A stretch of DNA of 32,216 bases. Source: Halarsenatibacter sp964630835. Its GTDB lineage: Bacteria; Bacillota; Halanaerobiia; Halanaerobiales; Halarsenatibacteraceae. The notes beneath the pieces were generated by a model that saw nothing but the letters and a program-made list of their open reading frames with translations, did no database searches and was not told where the DNA came from. The translations under genes were made by a program, and so were the position numbers. The stretch is from assembly GCA_964630835.1 (NCBI GenBank), contig CAZVZM010000017.1:1-32216 (forward strand), written 5' to 3'. Below are positions 15,177 to 23,628 of the stretch, piece by piece (the first letter of the stretch is position 1; every line of letters starts with the position of its first letter).

Positions 15177-16859
15177 TTAAACATCAAACTCCTCCACGAG
15201 AGTGCGCAGATACTGAGCCATATCTTCCAGCTCATCAGCTGAGGCTGCCACTTCTTCCACAGAAGCGCTCTGCTCCTCAGTGAGAGCGGATACTTCCTCT
15301 GCTCCCGCCGCGGTATTTTCCATGGATTCAGACACAGATTTAATTGCTTCTTCAACCTCATTCATTGCTTCTTCCAGGTTCTTTACAAAGCCTTTAACTT
15401 CACGAACCTGGCTGCTGGTCCTCTGTGAAAATTCCACAATTTCTTCCAGAGATTCTCCTGCTTCATTTATAACTTCTATCTGTTTTTTCACCTCTTCATA
15501 ATTGGTATCCATGGAATTGACTGTGGCCTGTGTCTCAGACTGGATGTCCTCAATCAGGCTTGTGATATCGCCTGCCGCCTGAGAGGATTCCTCGGCCAGC
15601 TCTCTGATTTCTTCGGCAACAACGGAGAAACCCCGGCCAGACTCACCAGCTCTGGCCGCCTCTATTGCTGCATTAAGGGCTAGAAGATTTGTCTGAGAGG
15701 CAATCCCTTCGATCATCTCCACCATGTTTCCAATTTGTTCAGATCTCTGTCCCAGATTTTCAATGGCGTCGGTGGCAAACTCCACCGTCTCACTGACAAC
15801 GTCCAGCTGATCTATAGCCCGATCTATGGATTTATATCCTTCTCTGGCTCTGTTCTCGGAGTTTTCCGCTGTTTCCATGGCCTCTATAACGGTATCCAGA
15901 AGCTGTTCTGCTCCTTTTTTATGCTCGCTGGCATGACTCTGGAGTAACTCCATCTCATCGCTTATCTCCTGACTCTCCTCGGCCACTTCCGTGACAGTTC
16001 TGGCTATTTCTTCGGCGCTTTCACCGGTCTCATCGGAGGCTGTGTTTAACTCCTTTGCAGCGTTTACTACAGAATCTGAACTGTCGTCTATGCTGCTCAC
16101 TAAATTCCTGAGAGTATCGATCATTTCATTGAAGGATCCGGCCAGATCTCCAATTTCATCCGTCTTTTTGGTGCTGACCTTGCTGGTGAGATCACCGGCC
16201 GCTACCTTTTCTGCCTGCTCACCGATGCTGTTTAGAGGCCCCACAGTCATGCGGGTTAATATCAGGGCTATTATTATAGCCAGAACTATCGATACTATAA
16301 CTGCTCCCATTGAAATCATATCAGCCCGGGAGGCCAGAGCATCTCTTTCCGACTGCAGGTCTGCAACTTCCTGATCGGTTAAATTTATAATTTCTCCTAA
16401 ATACCCGCGCACTTCTTCCAGCGCCGGAGCTGCTTCTTCCCGGAAGAGTTCTACTGCCTCCTCTTCCCGTCCGGCTTCGTGAAGTTCCACTACCTCCTGA
16501 CCGGCAGCATGCAGCTGAATATGGGGCTCTTCTAAAGCTTCGTATTCATCGGCATAATAATCCTCAGGAGTTATATCATAATACCACTGGCCTAAGTTGC
16601 ATTCAGTATGGTCCCCTAAATCTGGAGCTTCTCCCGTTGTCAGCATATCATATATACTTATTGCCCACATGTGATGATCTATTTCCAGATTGCTGAGAAA
16701 AAGCTGAAAATCCTGCATCTCATCAATTTCTGCTTCAATTCGAGCAACTTCTCCATCAAAATAGTCGTCAATAATTACAGCAGCGACAAAAAATACGATG
16801 ATTAATAAAAAAGCAAGGGCAAACTTTAAAAACATGGAGCTTTTAATTTTGGATATCAT
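15177..16859 (-). CDS. Methyl-accepting chemotaxis protein with extracytoplasmic CZB-like zinc domain
   Basis: A 560-residue chemoreceptor. Transmembrane helix 1 spans about residues 10-30 and helix 2 about 183-205, followed by a HAMP domain (TRMTVGPLNSIGEQAEKVAAGDL) and a full signalling hairpin with the conserved tip (IASQTNLLALNAAIEAARAG, then RGFSVVAEEIRELAE). The region between the membrane helices carries the chemoreceptor zinc-binding signature: DHHMW (His62 or 63), CNLGQWYY (Cys87), and HIQLH (His113, His117), an H-C-H-H zinc site. CZB domains are best known at the cytoplasmic C-termini of receptors such as TlpD, so the outward-facing location is notable. CAGGAGG precedes the ATG. Ligand not known; zinc, or oxidants acting on Cys87, are the plausible inputs. 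Confidence 0.92.
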   Translation of the reverse strand: MISKIKSSMFLKFALAFLLIIVFFVAAVIIDDYFDGEVARIEAEIDEMQDFQLFLSNLEIDHHMWAISIYDMLTTGEAPDLGDHTECNLGQWYYDITPEDYYADEYEALEEPHIQLHAAGQEVVELHEAGREEEAVELFREEAAPALEEVRGYLGEIINLTDQEVADLQSERDALASRADMISMGAVIVSIVLAIIIALILTRMTVGPLNSIGEQAEKVAAGDLTSKVSTKKTDEIGDLAGSFNEMIDTLRNLVSSIDDSSDSVVNAAKELNTASDETGESAEEIARTVTEVAEESQEISDEMELLQSHASEHKKGAEQLLDTVIEAMETAENSENRAREGYKSIDRAIDQLDVVSETVEFATDAIENLGQRSEQIGNMVEMIEGIASQTNLLALNAAIEAARAGESGRGFSVVAEEIRELAEESSQAAGDITSLIEDIQSETQATVNSMDTNYEEVKKQIEVINEAGESLEEIVEFSQRTSSQVREVKGFVKNLEEAMNEVEEAIKSVSESMENTAAGAEEVSALTEEQSASVEEVAASADELEDMAQYLRTLVEEFDV

Positions 16860-17078
16860 TTTGTTGCCTCCTGAAAGTTAAGATAAGGGTTAGTATAATC
16901 GAAATTCTTATGCCATTCCACTTCAACTGGGTTAAAAAACGAGTATGTATAAAGGGGGGCTATCCCGTATTAAATGATATTTTGATAATTTTATTTGTGT
17001 TATTTAATTATGTCACTCGTATCGAAAACTCAGCATATACTCAAAAAATATCTCCTATGAAAAGAATTTAAGTGATAT

Positions 17079-17225
17079 GGTTCTTCTCCACATAAGCTGT
17101 TGGAGGAAGCTATAAGGCTTCGCTCACAATGAAATTTTTTCTCTGCTTCAGTTTAGTTTTCGGCCATGGACCTGACTTAAGCTTCGAAAAATTTCGAGCA
17201 TCACTTCGCCCCATAGCTTCCTATG
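17079..17225 (+). repeat. Dispersed intergenic repeat, copy with 5' extension, tail missing
   Basis: Begins with an extra module GGTTCTTCTCCACATAAGCTGTTGGA, then the complete hairpin-forming part from GGAAGCTATAAGGCTTCGCT through TTCGGCCATGGACCTGA to CCCCATAGCTTCCTAT. The terminal inverted repeats GGAAGCTAT and ATAGCTTCC are perfect here, as are GAAATTTTTTC/GAAAAATTTC-type inner arms. The GATCCAA tail is absent. The adjoining bases 16860-17078 show no gene. Confidence 0.8.
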
Positions 17226-17335
17226 CATCAAAGTTTTAGCTTGAGGTTTCACAAATAGTAATTAATTCATCTTCTATATATACATAATTGCTTATTTGTT
17301 TTGATTTTCCTGCAATATTTTAATCATTAAATTAG

Positions 17336-17420
17336 GTTTTTCTCCACATCAGCTGTTGGAGGAAGCTATGAGGCTCCGCTCACAATGAAATTTTTCCTCT
17401 GCCTCAGTTTAGTTTTCGCC
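17336..17420 (+). repeat. Dispersed intergenic repeat, left half only
   Basis: The extension module, head and CAGTTTAGTTTTCG core are nearly identical to the copy at 17079, only about 110 bases away, then the similarity stops abruptly just before the terminator at 17424. The close pair in the same orientation could recombine. Confidence 0.75.
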
Positions 17421-17423
17421 CAA

Positions 17424-17452
17424 AAAATAAAACGGCCTGAAAAATTCAGGCC
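17424..17452 (-). terminator. Intrinsic terminator downstream of the small membrane protein gene
   Basis: Perfect inverted repeat GGCCTGA-AAAAT-TCAGGCC (17434-17452). Read on the minus strand it is followed by GTTTTATTTTTTG. It ends the transcript of the gene at 17558 and of the small frame at 17469. Confidence 0.83.
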
Positions 17453-17468
17453 TAAAATGAATTATTAT

Positions 17469-17528
17469 TTATGATTTTATGAGATCTTTTGCTGCCTTAC
17501 TGAAAGACATAACCTTATAATCCGTCAT
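17469..17528 (-). CDS. Possible 19-residue small protein
   Basis: ATG at 17528 preceded by CAGGAAAAC, encoding a 19-residue basic peptide (MTDYKVMSFSKAAKDLIKS) that ends in TAA 17 bases before the terminator arm. It lies 29 bases downstream of the membrane protein gene's stop. The length is too short for composition to prove coding, so this is a suggestion based on ribosome site, position and clean ending. Confidence 0.3.
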   Translation of the reverse strand: MTDYKVMSFSKAAKDLIKS

Positions 17529-17557
17529 GGTTGTTTTCCTGTATAAATAAAATTCAC

Positions 17558-17872
17558 TCAGCGGATGCCATCTTTTCGTCTCTTTCTAATAGAGGGGTCA
17601 ATACTGGGTTTGCTCAAGCGGTCTTTTATACTGATAAAAATATAATAACTGGAAATAATTACAGCATAAATAATTGCTGATACAGCCAGCCCCAGTGCAA
17701 AAGCCTCAAACCAGCCCCAGTATGATGCAGCAATAAAACGACCATATATTAATGCCCCACCCAGCATCAGCAAAATATGAACCCATTTGTTCTTATAAAC
17801 GAGTAGAAATAGCCCTCCAGTTATAAAAGCAATCGAAACTCCTAAAATCAGCAAAATGATATTGGTTGACAT
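17558..17872 (-). CDS. Small integral membrane protein, unknown function
   Basis: A 104-residue protein with about four hydrophobic segments: residues 4-24 (IILLILGVSIAFITGGLFLL), 31-48, 52-72 and 72-84, followed by a basic tail (SIRKRRKDGIR) expected on the cytoplasmic side. I do not recognise a family. The ATG has a GAAAGGG site about 11 bases upstream. It stands alone between repeat-rich spacers and ends at its own terminator, perhaps with the 19-residue frame downstream. Confidence 0.6.
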   Translation of the reverse strand: MSTNIILLILGVSIAFITGGLFLLVYKNKWVHILLMLGGALIYGRFIAASYWGWFEAFALGLAVSAIIYAVIISSYYIFISIKDRLSKPSIDPSIRKRRKDGIR

Positions 17873-18060
17873 AATTTTTCAAACCCTTTCCCGGGGATTG
17901 CACATTCAGGTTTGTTTTCCCAAAGTGCTAAAATATCTTAAAAATGCTTTATAAATATTACAGCACCTTAATTATAACATGATTTAATATAAATTACAAA
18001 ATTTCATCACAAAATTATCAAAAAATCTCCCATGCCGGGCAAACCCGGGCAAATTTAACT

Positions 18061-18290
18061 GGTTCTTCTTGTGTTCGGTTTTCAGTCCAGGAATGATGCT
18101 CCCTTCGCAAGAGCTTCTCCCTGAACTCACGCTCAGCCCGGCACATCCTGAGCCGGAGACTCAAGTTTTGAGCTGGCACTGACATAGGCTTCGAAAGTTT
18201 TTGGGCATCACTTCGTTTTATATCTTCCAGAAATTAGTATCATGATAAATATTTTATACGATATCTATAGACCAATAACAGGAAAAACCA
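18061..18290 (+). repeat. Dispersed intergenic repeat, variant with a different tail
   Basis: GGTTCTTCTT at the left resembles the extension module. An unrelated GC-richer insert with CTCAGCCCGGCACATCCTGAGCCGG follows, then the right hairpin half GGCTTCGAAAGTTT..GCATCACTTCG. The tail is not the GATCCAA type but a second kind (TATCTTCCAGAAATTAGTAT, CATGATA, CGATATCTAT, CAATAACA) shared with the copy at 29902. The rest of the 17873-18322 spacer shows no gene. Confidence 0.65.
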
Positions 18291-18322
18291 TATGATAATC
18301 TAATGAGTTTAAATCCATTTCT

Positions 18323-18760
18323 CTAGTCACTAATTACTTTGATTATTTTGGGATCAAATTTGCTGTTGGATTTCAACCGCTTATCGAGTTTTTTAATGCC
18401 AAGCATAGCAAGGATAAAAGCCAAAAACGCACCTGCTATTCCTACAGCTTCATGCTGGGGGCCAAAGATTGCCTCTGCGACATACATGGACAAAAAATAA
18501 CCCAATATCATGATTAAAGGGGGTATAAGATAAACGGTGATAGAGGCAAAATAAACCTGACGTGCCCCCATCTCCAGGCTGACCCTGTCACCTTTTTGAG
18601 CCCCAATAGGATTGCTTACGTCCACCTCCAGCTCATCAATCTTCACTTTATCACCGGCAAGTCCACAGCTGTGTTCGCAGTGCTTGCAGGCCTCGCTTCT
18701 CTGAATTTCCACCAGAGCCCTATCATCATAGGCCTCGATGACTTTGCCAGTTTCCTGCAT
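18323..18760 (-). CDS. SoxR-reducing system / RseC-family membrane protein
   Basis: A 145-residue RseC/MucC-family protein. The cytoplasmic N-terminal domain has a cysteine cluster CKHCEHSCG (about residues 21-29), expected to bind a metal or Fe-S centre, and a small beta domain ending in GDRVSLEMG. Two transmembrane helices follow (about 73-95 and 103-122), then a basic tail. In gammaproteobacteria RseC modulates sigma-E and belongs with the Rnf-like complex that reduces SoxR; in anaerobic Firmicutes the family is usually found with Rnf or alone, role unproven. No rnf genes are visible here. The start is well supported by GAGGTGA. Confidence 0.85.
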   Translation of the reverse strand: MQETGKVIEAYDDRALVEIQRSEACKHCEHSCGLAGDKVKIDELEVDVSNPIGAQKGDRVSLEMGARQVYFASITVYLIPPLIMILGYFLSMYVAEAIFGPQHEAVGIAGAFLAFILAMLGIKKLDKRLKSNSKFDPKIIKVISD

Positions 18761-18975
18761 AAATTCTCACCTCAGTGTTCTGAAATTTCCATTCCAGTAC
18801 TTCTCAATTTAAGCAGCTAATTTTTTAGTTTCACTTTCAAAATTTTTCTTTTTGCAAGCTGTAAGAATCCGTATCCAATAAAACTTATCTCCGCTCCACA
18901 GGATATATGGCATCTTTTCACAATCACGGTTTTGAAGTGAGAACCGTTCATTTTACAAAACCTCAAAAAGAGGCT

Positions 18976-21474
18976 TTAATCCACCACAACATTCACCAAT
19001 TTTTCCGGCACCACTATCACTTTTTTAACCTCACTGCCATCGGTGTATTTAAGAACTTTTTCTCTGGTCAAAGCTTTCTGCCTAAGGCTTTCCTCATCGG
19101 AATCAGAAGATACCATCATCCTATCCCTTACTCTGCCGTTGATTTGAATTACAACCTCTATCTCATCCTTTTTAAGGGCTTCCTCTGAGTATTTTGGCCA
19201 TTCTTTTTCATGGATGCTAAAATCATTACCCAGTTTCTGCCATATCTCTTCTGTAAAATGAGGAGCAAAGGGCGCCAGCATAATTAAGATTTCCTCCACA
19301 ATCATACGGAGCAGGGAAACATCAACTTCATCTGCTTCCTTAAGGTAATCGTTTACATCATTGGTAAGTTCCATAATAGCGCTGATAGCGGTGTTAAACA
19401 TCTGACGTTCCTCCAGGTCTTCGGTAACTTTCTTTATGGTCTCATGCAGACGTCGAAATATGTCACGATCGGCTCCGGAGAGCTCGGATGCACCTTTCTG
19501 TACTCGACCTTCAAAATCTTTAGAGGTAAGTAAATCTTCGTTTTCATATACCAGCCGCCAGACTCTCCTGATGAAACGGTAGAGGCCTTCAATACCTTCA
19601 TGGCTCCATTCCAGATCCTTCTCAGGAGGAGCCGCAAATAAGATAAAAAGCCTGGTGGCGTCCGCCCCAAATTTCTCCAGCATATTAAGGGGGTCCACAA
19701 CATTGCCTCTTGATTTTGACATTTTAGCTCCATCCTTGAGGACCATTCCCTGGGCAAGGTAGTGATCGAAAGGCTCATCTATATCTGCCAGCTCCAGATC
19801 GCGCACCACTTTGGTAACAAAACGGGCGTAGAGAAGGTGGAGAATGGCATGCTCAACTCCGCCCACATAAATGTCAACGGGACACCAATCATTTACTCTG
19901 TCGCGATGGAAAGCTACTTCATCATTACCTGAATCCAGGTAGCGAAGAAAATACCAGGATGAATCAACGAAAGTATCCATAGTATCAGTTTCCCGTCGGG
20001 CATCATTTCCGCAGTCTGGACACTCAGTCCGGACAAAATCTTCATTTTTACTCAGAGGGGACTCGCCTCCACCTGTCAATTCAATCTCATAGGGAAGTTT
20101 TACTGGCAGATCCTCCTCAGGCACCGGCACCAAACCGCATTCACTACAGTAAATTACTGGAATTGGTGCTCCCCAGTAACGCTGACGTGAAATGAGCCAA
20201 TCCCGGAGGCGATATTGTGTTTCCTCCTGGCCCAAACCGGCCTCTTCCAGATCTCTTGCTATCTTTTCAAAAGCTTCCTCCGAATCCATTCCGGTATATT
20301 TATTTGAGTTTATCAGACGTCCGTACTCTTCAAAAGCTTCATTCTGCATATCTATATCAGCTTCGTCATCAACCGGTTCTATTACCTGGCGTACATTTAT
20401 ATCATACTTGCGAGCAAAATCAAAGTCGCGCTGATCATGGGCGGGGACTGCCATAATGGCTCCAGTCCCGTATTCCATAAGCACAAAATTGGCAATGAAT
20501 ATAGGGATTTTTTCTCCGCTGAGAGGGTTTATAGCTTTAATACCGGTATCTATTCCTATCTTTTCCGATTCGGGGGAGGTCCTTTCCTCCTCCTGCTGTT
20601 CCTTCATCTGCTCAACTCTCTCAGCTATCTCTTTTCCATTCTCACTGTCCTCGACAATATCTTCTACAAGAGGATGCTCAGGAGCAAGCACCATGTAGGT
20701 TGCACCGAATATTGTATCGGGGCGTGTTGTGAAAACCTCAAGTTCTTCATCAAATTCGGGAACTGGAAAATGTATCCGCACTCCTCGACTGCGTCCAACC
20801 CAGTTTTTCTGCATATCTTTGACACGATTGGGCCACTTATCCAGCATCTCATGATCATCCACAAGCTGATCAGCGTATTCAGTAATTTTCAAAAACCACT
20901 GCGCCAGTTGTTTATCCTCAACCACGGCGTCACAACGCTCGCATTGACCATCAACAACCTGCTCATTGGCAAGCACTGTTTCACAGTCGGGACACCAGTT
21001 GACAGCCGCCTTCTTTTTGTAGGCAAGGTCTTCCCTGAACATTTGCAGAAAAAGCCACTGTGTCCAGCGATAATAATCCTCGCTTGCAGTAGCAAGCTCC
21101 CGATCCCAGTCATAGCTAAATCCCATGCTCTTTAGCTGATTTTTCATCTGATCTATATTGTCCCATGTCCAATCGTGAGGATGGACATTGCCATGCTCTA
21201 TCGCAGCATTTTCTGCAGGAAGACCAAATGCATCCCATCCCATAGGATGCAATACATTGTATCCCTGCATACGCTTAAAACGAGCCATAACGTCACCGAT
21301 CGAATAAACCCTAACATGTCCCATATGAAGCCTGCCGGAAGGATAAGGGAACATCTCCAGGGCATAATATTTTTCTTTTTCATCATCCTCCATTTCAGCT
21401 GAATACAACCCTTTTTCCTCCCAGATCTTCTGCCACTTTCGCTCTATTGTTTCAAAATCATATTTTTCATCCAT
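18976..21474 (-). CDS. leuS: Leucyl-tRNA synthetase
   Basis: An 832-residue class I synthetase that charges tRNA-Leu. The HIGH motif is HMGH (50-53) within FPYPSGRLHMGH, and the KMSKS loop is present exactly in DGAKMSKSRGN in the second half. The zinc-domain cysteines (CPDC, CERC), the CP1 editing domain with its threonine-rich TTRPDT region, a leucine-specific insertion, the anticodon-binding helices, and the C-terminal RVRDRMMV domain are all visible, so the gene is complete. GGAG precedes the ATG. Expression is controlled by the T-box leader immediately upstream. It is followed by the RseC-like gene after 215 bases. Confidence 0.97.
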   Translation of the reverse strand: MDEKYDFETIERKWQKIWEEKGLYSAEMEDDEKEKYYALEMFPYPSGRLHMGHVRVYSIGDVMARFKRMQGYNVLHPMGWDAFGLPAENAAIEHGNVHPHDWTWDNIDQMKNQLKSMGFSYDWDRELATASEDYYRWTQWLFLQMFREDLAYKKKAAVNWCPDCETVLANEQVVDGQCERCDAVVEDKQLAQWFLKITEYADQLVDDHEMLDKWPNRVKDMQKNWVGRSRGVRIHFPVPEFDEELEVFTTRPDTIFGATYMVLAPEHPLVEDIVEDSENGKEIAERVEQMKEQQEEERTSPESEKIGIDTGIKAINPLSGEKIPIFIANFVLMEYGTGAIMAVPAHDQRDFDFARKYDINVRQVIEPVDDEADIDMQNEAFEEYGRLINSNKYTGMDSEEAFEKIARDLEEAGLGQEETQYRLRDWLISRQRYWGAPIPVIYCSECGLVPVPEEDLPVKLPYEIELTGGGESPLSKNEDFVRTECPDCGNDARRETDTMDTFVDSSWYFLRYLDSGNDEVAFHRDRVNDWCPVDIYVGGVEHAILHLLYARFVTKVVRDLELADIDEPFDHYLAQGMVLKDGAKMSKSRGNVVDPLNMLEKFGADATRLFILFAAPPEKDLEWSHEGIEGLYRFIRRVWRLVYENEDLLTSKDFEGRVQKGASELSGADRDIFRRLHETIKKVTEDLEERQMFNTAISAIMELTNDVNDYLKEADEVDVSLLRMIVEEILIMLAPFAPHFTEEIWQKLGNDFSIHEKEWPKYSEEALKKDEIEVVIQINGRVRDRMMVSSDSDEESLRQKALTREKVLKYTDGSEVKKVIVVPEKLVNVVVD

Positions 21475-21504
21475 ATTTCCCGCTCCTTTCTTTGATTAGC
21501 AATT

Positions 21505-21538
21505 AAAAAAACCCTTCCCGTAACCAGGACGAGAAGAG
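21505..21538 (-). terminator. T-box attenuator terminator of leuS
   Basis: Ten-base-pair stem CTCTTCTCGT / ACGGGAAGGG with two G-U pairs, loop CCTGGTT, then seven T residues on the minus strand. It is four bases downstream of the T-box sequence and 31 bases before the leuS ATG, as expected for the terminating fold of a T-box leader. Confidence 0.85.
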
Positions 21539-21834
21539 AATACCCGTGGTACCACCCGGCTGGGGCCTGTATAACTCGGACATATAACCAATATAAATGC
21601 CGCCACCTCATATATTGGCGGATATACCAAACCCACTCTTACCTTAACGCGGCCTGACGCCGGAAAACTAAAGGGATATATTCCCTTCATTTTCCAGAGC
21701 TCGGGAACGAGTTCGGTTCGGCCTGCAACATTCCACAAACACATTTCCATCGTCTATTCATTAAGAATGCGAGGAATGCGCCGAAACCTACTACTTTCCT
21801 TCATAGCTTTATCTCCATATGAAATCCGACTGTT
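21505..21834 (-). promoter_or_regulatory. T-box riboswitch controlling leuS
   Basis: The leader contains the conserved T-box CCGGGTGGTACCACGGG (21543-21559), whose bulge pairs with the free acceptor end of uncharged tRNA. Upstream are the stem I hallmark GAAAGTAGTAGG near the 5' end and a large paired region. Uncharged tRNA-Leu should stabilise the antiterminator and allow leuS transcription. CTC triplets, the usual leucine specifier, occur in the 3' part of stem I (for instance in GAGCTCTGG), but I could not fix which one is in the specifier loop. Confidence 0.9.
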
Positions 21835-21840
21835 ATTTAA

Positions 21841-21869
21841 ATTATAAACGCGCGGAAAAGATTTGTCAA
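21841..21869 (-). promoter_or_regulatory. Perfect-consensus housekeeping promoter of the leuS leader
   Basis: On the minus strand TTGACA (21864-21869), 17-base spacer, TATAAT (21841-21846): an exact match to the sigma-70/sigma-A consensus. Transcription would start near 21834, just upstream of T-box stem I, consistent with strong constitutive initiation controlled by attenuation. Confidence 0.92.
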
Positions 21870-21945
21870 GAAGAAAACAGGATGATAGGGAGGTCAACAA
21901 AGCTCTGGCCGGAAAGCATGTCTTAAAGAAGTTTTTAGAAACATT

Positions 21946-22308
21946 TTATTCAGAAGCCTCCTCCAGAATTCTTTCTGCCTCCGCCCATAGCCTCTCAAGC
22001 TCGTAGAATCTCCTTTCTTCCTGGTGAAAAACATGTACTATTACATCTTTATAATCTATTAACTTCCAGCGTGACTGATCCCGCCCGGCAATTCTGTAAG
22101 GAACAACATCCTCTTCTGCCATCTTATCCTCAATCTCTCGAGCAATAGCATCAACCTGCTGTTCATTGCTGCCGCTGCATATTACAAAAAAATCTGCCAG
22201 GTGCGTCAGCTTAATAACTTCCAGAACCATAACGTTGCTGGCCTTTTTTTCCTCTGCAATTTCCGCAATTTTTAAAGCTTTTTTACGCTGTTTATCGTTT
22301 TTCGACAA
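21946..22308 (-). CDS. rsfS: Ribosomal silencing factor RsfS
   Basis: A 120-residue RsfS/YbeB (DUF143) protein that binds ribosomal protein uL14 and blocks subunit joining during starvation. Family marks are KASNVMVLEV, the ADFFVICSGSNEQQVDAIA core, YRIAGRDQSRWKLIDY and the VHVFHQEERRFYELERLW ending. The start is a TTG at 22308 preceded by GAGGGGG, a weak start suiting low expression. It follows the LCP gene by 93 bases in the standard Firmicute nadD-yqeK-lytR-rsfS order. Confidence 0.95.
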   Translation of the reverse strand: MSKNDKQRKKALKIAEIAEEKKASNVMVLEVIKLTHLADFFVICSGSNEQQVDAIAREIEDKMAEEDVVPYRIAGRDQSRWKLIDYKDVIVHVFHQEERRFYELERLWAEAERILEEASE

Positions 22309-22401
22309 TGTAATTATGACCCCCTCTAATTATGGCTTCTCTTGAGTTTAGTTATTAAAACTTTGTGTCAAAATTAGCCTGATTAATTATACTGAAAGCC
22401 T

Positions 22402-23628
22402 TTAATCATTTTCCAAACCAAACTGCTCAATAAAATCCTGGCCCAGAATTATTTCAATAACGTTATCTCTATCATTATTGCTTTCAACCACTTCCCTATG
22501 CTTCAATTCTCCTTCAAGAAAGCTCCTTATTCTCCGGGCTGTCTCTTCATTTTCACGATCATAATAAATAATCCTGTTTTCATCATAGTTAAAATGGTCA
22601 GCATTTGCCGCCCTCTGAATAGAAAAACCATATCTGCGAAATTTATTAGCTGCCCTGCCTGCAGACCCGGACACCCCATTGCCATTGTAAATCTCCAGTT
22701 TTATTTCAGCATGACGACGCTGTTCTTCTCCGCGTAAAAATTGATTGGTCATTTCTTGGACGCCATCTTCATCCGGTATCCAGTAACTTGCCCCACCAAT
22801 ATATTCAGGACTTCCGGGTATCTTACCTGTGTTTAATCTCTCCAGATCCAAAACCATTAATGTCCTTAAGAATGGCAAAAAATCGCTTTTGGGTATATCT
22901 GTGTATATTGATTCCAGAGTCTCATTAACAATCCCGGGTATATCCATAATCTGGCCGGGAGTAAAAAGCTGCTCAATAGCAGCGGTGATAAACTTCTGCT
23001 GCCTTTGAATGCGCCCAATATCTCCCAGGACTTCATCGCGATACCGCACATATTTCAGGGCTTCTTGCCCGCTGAGAGTTTTTTTACCGGGATCGAAATT
23101 GATATGCAAATTACCGGCTCTATCCACATAATGCATTCTTTCCTCGATTTCAAGTTCCACCCCACCCATAGCATCTACAATATCTATAAACCCATCAAAA
23201 TCAACTACAACATAGTAATCAATAGGAAGCCGCAAAAACCTCTCAACGGTTTCAATTGTTAAATCTATGCCACCAAAGGCGTAAGCAGAGTTGATCCTGT
23301 TCATTCCATGACCTGGTATCATTGTTCGTGAATCCCGGGGAATAGATATTATATTAAATTCCTCTCTGGAAGTATCAATGCTGGCCACCATCAAAGTATC
23401 CGTCCTGCGCAAACCGTGATGGTCAATATCATAGCCCGCAAGCAAAATATTAATTCTTGATCTAGAAAAAGGATTATCTTCCCAGGCCGAAAATTCTCTA
23501 ACAAATGAGCTTTGAAGAAAAATCAAAATAAGCAAAACAAAAACAAAAATCGATATCAAGATTTTCTTCCTGCCTGTAATAAATTCTTTTGCTCTTTTGG
23601 GAAGAAAATCTCTGATTTTATCATTCAT
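22402..23628 (-). CDS. LytR-CpsA-Psr (LCP) family cell-wall glycopolymer ligase
   Basis: A 408-residue membrane-anchored protein. A short basic cytoplasmic N-terminus precedes one transmembrane helix (about 23-41, ILISIFVFVLLILIFLQ). The extracellular LCP domain follows with its conserved arginine and aspartate residues: GLRRTDTLMVASID, SIPRDSRTMIPGHGMNRINSAY and YVRYRDEVLGDIGRIQRQQ. A LytR_C domain occupies the last 100 residues (IYNGNGVSGSAGRAANKFR...). LCP enzymes transfer lipid-linked polymers onto peptidoglycan. The start overlaps the yqeK stop by eight bases, so the two are translationally coupled. Confidence 0.93.
   Translation of the reverse strand: MNDKIRDFLPKRAKEFITGRKKILISIFVFVLLILIFLQSSFVREFSAWEDNPFSRSRINILLAGYDIDHHGLRRTDTLMVASIDTSREEFNIISIPRDSRTMIPGHGMNRINSAYAFGGIDLTIETVERFLRLPIDYYVVVDFDGFIDIVDAMGGVELEIEERMHYVDRAGNLHINFDPGKKTLSGQEALKYVRYRDEVLGDIGRIQRQQKFITAAIEQLFTPGQIMDIPGIVNETLESIYTDIPKSDFLPFLRTLMVLDLERLNTGKIPGSPEYIGGASYWIPDEDGVQEMTNQFLRGEEQRRHAEIKLEIYNGNGVSGSAGRAANKFRRYGFSIQRAANADHFNYDENRIIYYDRENEETARRIRSFLEGELKHREVVESNNDRDNVIEIILGQDFIEQFGLEND

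Noticed and set aside
20437..21135. A 232-codon plus-strand frame opposite leuS.
   Set aside because: It is an antisense shadow of the complete leucyl-tRNA synthetase gene, with no ribosome site and no known motifs.
21496..21750. An 84-codon minus-strand frame upstream of leuS.
   Set aside because: It lies entirely within the T-box leader RNA, whose conserved elements explain the sequence.
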